Shown here: positions 5,155 to 7,622 of the stretch, in pieces
Numbering within the stretch: the first letter of the stretch is position 1
Layout: every line of letters starts with the position of its first letter
Assembly: GCA_902465465.1 (NCBI GenBank)
Contig: CABQNF010000046.1
Location: 1 to 7,622 of the forward strand
Direction of reading: 5' to 3'
DNA: 7,622 bases
From: an uncultured Collinsella sp.
Lineage (GTDB): Bacteria; Actinomycetota; Coriobacteriia; Coriobacteriales; Coriobacteriaceae
Notes under the pieces: model-generated
Seen by the model: the letters and a program-made list of their open reading frames with translations, nothing else
Databases searched by the model: none
Told to the model about the DNA's origin: nothing
Position numbers and translations under genes: made by a program

Positions 5155-6036
5155 ATGGCAACCAATCAACAGACAGCCGCCATTAAGGCGCGTATGGATC
5201 GCATTCCCGCGGCGTTGTCGCCCGAGCTGGTCGAGCGTATCGCCGCCGACCGCGCCTCGGGTGTCGTTAATCCCTATCGATGCGGTGACGATCAGGTCAT
5301 CCGACGTGTCAATCGGGCTGCAGACGAGGGCACGCTCATGCGTCCGGCCTTCATGCGCGATACCGAAAAGATTCTGCATCTGCCCGCATACACCCGTTAT
5401 GCAGGCAAAACGCAGGTCTTTAGTTTTCGCAGCAACGACGACCTGTCGCGTCGCGGCCTGCACGTGCAGCTTGTTTCGCGCATCGCGCGCGATATCGGAC
5501 GTGCCCTGGGGCTCAACTGCGATCTGATCGAGGCGATTGGCTTAGGCCACGACTTGGGCCACACGCCCTTTGGCCATGCCGGTGAGCGATTCCTCAACGA
5601 TATCTATCACGAGCGCACGGGTCGTTATTTTTTCCATAACGTGCAGTCGGTCCGCGTGCTCGACGCGCTGTACGGCCGCAACGTGTCGCTCCAGACGCTC
5701 GACGGCGTGCTATGCCACAACGGTGAGTACGAACAGCGTGTGTTTGAGCTTTCGGACATGAGCTCCTTTGACCAGTTCGACCTTACGGTTGAGGATTGCA
5801 TTGCAACAGGTTACAGCGCAATTGAGCACCTGCGCCCCATGACGCTCGAGGGCTGCGTGGTTCGCATCTCGGATATCCTTGCCTACGTGGGGCGCGATCG
5901 CCAAGACGCCATTGCGGCGGGCTATCACCCGACGCCTTTGACGATGACCTGGGCGGGGCATACAACAGCTGGATCCTTACGCATGCCTCCATCGATATCG
6001 TCGAGCATAGCTATGGTAAGCCACGCATCGAGATGA
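5155..6036 (+). CDS. dgt: dGTPase N-terminal fragment (frame before the frameshift)
   Basis: This is the reading frame as present in the sequence: ATG 5155 to TGA 6034-6036, 293 residues. It contains the whole HD metal-binding site. Its last 35 or so residues, from about residue 259, are out of the family frame and resemble nothing (Ser/Ala/Thr-rich). If the frameshift is real, the product would keep the metal ligands but lose the C-terminal helices. See the parent pseudogene entry. Confidence 0.6.
   Translation: MATNQQTAAIKARMDRIPAALSPELVERIAADRASGVVNPYRCGDDQVIRRVNRAADEGTLMRPAFMRDTEKILHLPAYTRYAGKTQVFSFRSNDDLSRRGLHVQLVSRIARDIGRALGLNCDLIEAIGLGHDLGHTPFGHAGERFLNDIYHERTGRYFFHNVQSVRVLDALYGRNVSLQTLDGVLCHNGEYEQRVFELSDMSSFDQFDLTVEDCIATGYSAIEHLRPMTLEGCVVRISDILAYVGRDRQDAIAAGYHPTPLTMTWAGHTTAGSLRMPPSISSSIAMVSHASR
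5926..5940 (+). other. Frameshift site in dgt
   Basis: The coding frame moves from frame 1 to frame 0 somewhere between the CAC at 5926 and the GAC at 5940. The most economical explanation is loss of one base from the CCC run (5928-5930), restoring Y-H-P-D-A-F-D-D-D, or from the TTT run (5937-5939), restoring H-P-T-P-F-D-D-D. No canonical slippery heptamer is present at the required phase. Confidence 0.8.
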
Positions 6037-6398
6037 GCGAGGACCTGTTTGAGGAGATCCGCCGAGCCAAGCGCGAGAACTACGAGAAGATCTATAGCAA
6101 GGGCGGCATTGAAGGCGACTCCGAAGCGGAGCTGCGCGAGGCCTTCGAAAAGCTCTACGACCGTTGCCTGCAGGATATAAACGAAGGCGACGAGTCTTCG
6201 TATATCTTTAAGCACCACATTTCTCGCATTGAGCGGCAGCTTTTCTACTACGATCGCACCTATGCCTGGCAGGACGACAAGGATCAAGCGGTGGTGGATT
6301 ACATCGCGAGCATGACGGACGGCTATTTCTGTGAGCTCACGAGCAAGCTGTTCCCGGGATTGAAGTTTCCGCACCGTACCTATATTAACGAACGGTAG
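6033..6398 (+). CDS. dGTPase C-terminal fragment (frame after the frameshift)
   Basis: This 121-residue open frame begins with an ATG that overlaps the preceding TGA as ATGA. It encodes the C-terminal helical part of dGTPase, starting within a block like the family's MSxxLxExIxxxKRxxxExIY. It is not an independent gene family. Frame 0 already reads as dGTPase upstream of this ATG, from 5940, so the ATG is probably an internal methionine and not a true start. Translation by stop-start reinitiation at ATGA is conceivable, but no clear ribosome binding site is seen. Confidence 0.5.
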   Translation: MSEDLFEEIRRAKRENYEKIYSKGGIEGDSEAELREAFEKLYDRCLQDINEGDESSYIFKHHISRIERQLFYYDRTYAWQDDKDQAVVDYIASMTDGYFCELTSKLFPGLKFPHRTYINER

Positions 6399-6413
6399 TT
6401 CGTATTTATTCGG

Positions 6414-6419
6414 TATACT
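6414..6419 (+). promoter_or_regulatory. Candidate -10 element upstream of rarA
   Basis: TATACT at 6414-6419, in the 60-nt gap between dgt and rarA, is a good -10 match, but no convincing -35 hexamer lies 16-18 nt upstream. Transcription would start near 6426. No terminator separates dgt from rarA, so read-through from upstream is also possible. Confidence 0.35.
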
Positions 6420-6458
6420 GTTGGTGGAAAACGTTTTTGATTGACGCACGGGATGGCT

Positions 6459-7622
6459 ATGGACGACCTTTTTTCTGCTTCGACGCGCGAGCGTTCCTTT
6501 CAGAATGCGCCGCTTGCGGTGCGCATGCGGCCCAATTCGCTCGACGAGTATGTGGGCCAGCAAAAGGCCGTCGGTAAGGGCTCGTGGTTGCGTGCTGCAA
6601 TTGAGCACGACGTGCTGTCGAGCGTGATTCTGTACGGGCCGGCCGGTACGGGCAAGACGACGCTGGCCCACATTATCGCCAACCATACCAAGAGCGAGTT
6701 TGTCGAGGTCAGCGCCGTGACAGGCACCGTGAAGGACCTGCGCCGCGTGATCGACGAGGCCAAGACGCGCCTGAATACGTACGACCGCCGTACCATTCTT
6801 TTTATCGATGAGATTCACCGCTTCTCCAAGTCGCAGCAGGATGCCCTGTTGCATGCGGTTGAGAACCGTACCGTCATTATGATTGGCGCCACGACGGAGA
6901 ACCCTTACTTTGAGGTCAACTCGGCGTTGCTCTCGCGCGGTCGCGTGGTGGAACTTGAGCATCTTAAAGACGAGGATATCGCCACACTCATTGAGCGTGC
7001 GCTCGAGGCGCCGCAGGGTTTGAACGGCAAGTTCTCGGCCGATGAGGATACGGTTAAGACTATCTGCACGCTGGCAGCGGGTGACGCTCGCTCGGCGCTC
7101 ACGACGCTTGAGCTTGCGAGCGAGATTGCCGTCACGCGTCCCGATACCGAGGGAACGCCCGCGCCGGCGGCGGGGGAGCGCTATCCCATCACTGTTGACG
7201 ACGTGAAGATTGCCAACCCGCGCCGTGGCTTTTCGTACGACAAAAACGGTGACATGCACTACGACATTATCAGTGCGTTCATTAAGTCTATGCGCGGTAG
7301 TGACCCCGATGCCACGATCTATTGGCTTGCACGCATGATCGACGCGGGGGAGGATCCCAAGTTTATCGCTCGTCGTATTATGATTCAGGCTTCTGAGGAT
7401 GTTGGCAACGCCGACCCACAGGCGCTTTTGGTGGCACATGCCGCGTTTAAGTCTGCCGAGGTCATTGGCTATCCCGAGTGCCGTATTAATCTGGCTCAGG
7501 CTGCTCTCTATGTGTGCTTGGCGCCTAAATCCAACGCGTGCGAGGCTTCGATCGATGCGGCGTTGGCCGATATCCATTCAAGTGGGCTGCGCGAGGTGCC
7601 GAGTTATCTGCGCGATCGTCAT
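6459..7622 (+). CDS. rarA: Replication-associated recombination protein A (RarA/MgsA AAA+ ATPase), 3' end outside window
   Basis: RarA is a clamp-loader-like AAA+ ATPase that acts at stalled or damaged replication forks, associating with single-strand binding protein and DNA ends. The frame is open to the last base, giving 388 residues of a family usually about 430-450 long, so roughly the last 50 are missing. Visible are the N-terminal PLAVRMRPxSLDEYVGQ block, Walker A GPAGTGKT (residues 60-67), Walker B FIDE (Asp117-Glu118), sensor 1 GATTEN (143-148), SALLSR with the probable arginine finger near Arg160, and the sensor 2 block GDARSAL. The RarA-specific C-terminal region follows, with YDKNGDMHYD, SMRGSDPDA and RRIMIQASEDVGNADP. 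The preferred start is ATG 6459, giving MDDLF with GGGA five bases upstream; ATG 6453 adds two residues. No strong ribosome binding site is present. Confidence 0.95.
   Translation, partial: MDDLFSASTRERSFQNAPLAVRMRPNSLDEYVGQQKAVGKGSWLRAAIEHDVLSSVILYGPAGTGKTTLAHIIANHTKSEFVEVSAVTGTVKDLRRVIDEAKTRLNTYDRRTILFIDEIHRFSKSQQDALLHAVENRTVIMIGATTENPYFEVNSALLSRGRVVELEHLKDEDIATLIERALEAPQGLNGKFSADEDTVKTICTLAAGDARSALTTLELASEIAVTRPDTEGTPAPAAGERYPITVDDVKIANPRRGFSYDKNGDMHYDIISAFIKSMRGSDPDATIYWLARMIDAGEDPKFIARRIMIQASEDVGNADPQALLVAHAAFKSAEVIGYPECRINLAQAALYVCLAPKSNACEASIDAALADIHSSGLREVPSYLRDRH

Larger units (their letters stand above)
5155..6398 (+). pseudogene. dgt: dGTP triphosphohydrolase (HD superfamily), single-base frameshift
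   Basis: The intact enzyme would hydrolyse dGTP, and possibly other dNTPs, to deoxynucleoside plus triphosphate, controlling the dNTP pool in the cytoplasm. The HD-domain metal ligands lie in the first frame: His103 (RGLHVQLV), His132-Asp133 with His136 and His141 (GHDLGHTPFGHAGE), and the distal Asp240 (RISDILAYVGRD). FFHNVQSVRVL and LDGVLCHNGE are further family blocks. Reading stays in frame until about His258 (5926-5928). The expected continuation, DDDLGGAYNSWILTHASIDI, is found in the -1-shifted frame from 5940 and runs on to the TAG at 6396-6398. Restoring one base in the CCC or TTT run between 5928 and 5939 gives a single protein of about 414 residues, a normal size. As it stands, frame one ends at 6036. 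Both halves keep full coding character, so the lesion is recent or a sequencing/assembly error. The family call is strong; whether it is a true pseudogene is open. Confidence 0.82.

Noticed and set aside
5928..5945. Programmed -1 ribosomal frameshifting in dgt
   Set aside because: No X_XXY_YYZ slippery heptamer occurs in the right phase and no clear stimulatory hairpin follows. The dGTPase family is not known to use it, so a mutation or sequence error is simpler.
5925..7577. A 550-residue open frame on the minus strand across rarA and the end of dgt
   Set aside because: It is antisense to a clear rarA with all AAA+ motifs and to the dgt 3' half. The translation is Arg/Val/Leu-rich with no recognisable motif, as expected for the reverse strand of GC-biased codons.
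1..7622. Defence island, prophage or CRISPR content
   Set aside because: No direct-repeat array, integrase, transposase, toxin-antitoxin pair or nuclease gene is visible. All genes are core or envelope functions with similar codon bias.

Overview
The window is an ordinary, densely packed bacterial chromosome segment with every recognisable gene on the + strand. Codon third positions are strongly G/C-biased. The proteins look actinobacterial, and the gene neighbourhood and intergenic style fit the Coriobacteriia, most likely Collinsella or a close relative. That assignment is an impression from the sequence, not a search result.

Layout: (1) 2-1255 is the 3' part of ileS (isoleucyl-tRNA synthetase), cut by the left edge. 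(2) 1256-1628 is a non-coding stretch of about 370 nt, unusually rich in inverted repeats. It holds a perfect 15-bp hairpin on the ileS stop codon, a nested palindrome of about 100 nt, a further hairpin and a strong intrinsic terminator. A weak promoter candidate for the next operon follows. (3) 1629-3241 is lspA (signal peptidase II) overlapping by one base a RluD-type pseudouridine synthase gene. (4) 3260-4669 is a transcription unit with its own probable promoter, encoding a membrane-embedded processive family 2 glycosyltransferase and ending in a strong terminator. (5) 4701-5123 is a minimal prepilin (A24) peptidase, followed 31 nt later by a dGTP triphosphohydrolase gene (5155-6398) broken by a one-base frameshift near 5926-5940. 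(6) 6459 to the right edge is rarA, an AAA+ ATPase of replication-fork maintenance, cut before its C-terminus.

The functions are mostly housekeeping: translation (ileS), ribosomal RNA modification (rluD), lipoprotein maturation (lspA), dNTP pool control (dgt) and fork repair (rarA). The glycosyltransferase and prepilin peptidase are envelope or surface functions with no partner genes in view. I found no defence system, CRISPR array, insertion sequence, tRNA or rRNA. The observations most worth checking are the dgt frameshift and the structured ileS-lspA intergenic region, which may be an interspersed palindromic element or a structured RNA. I see no convincing undescribed protein system.
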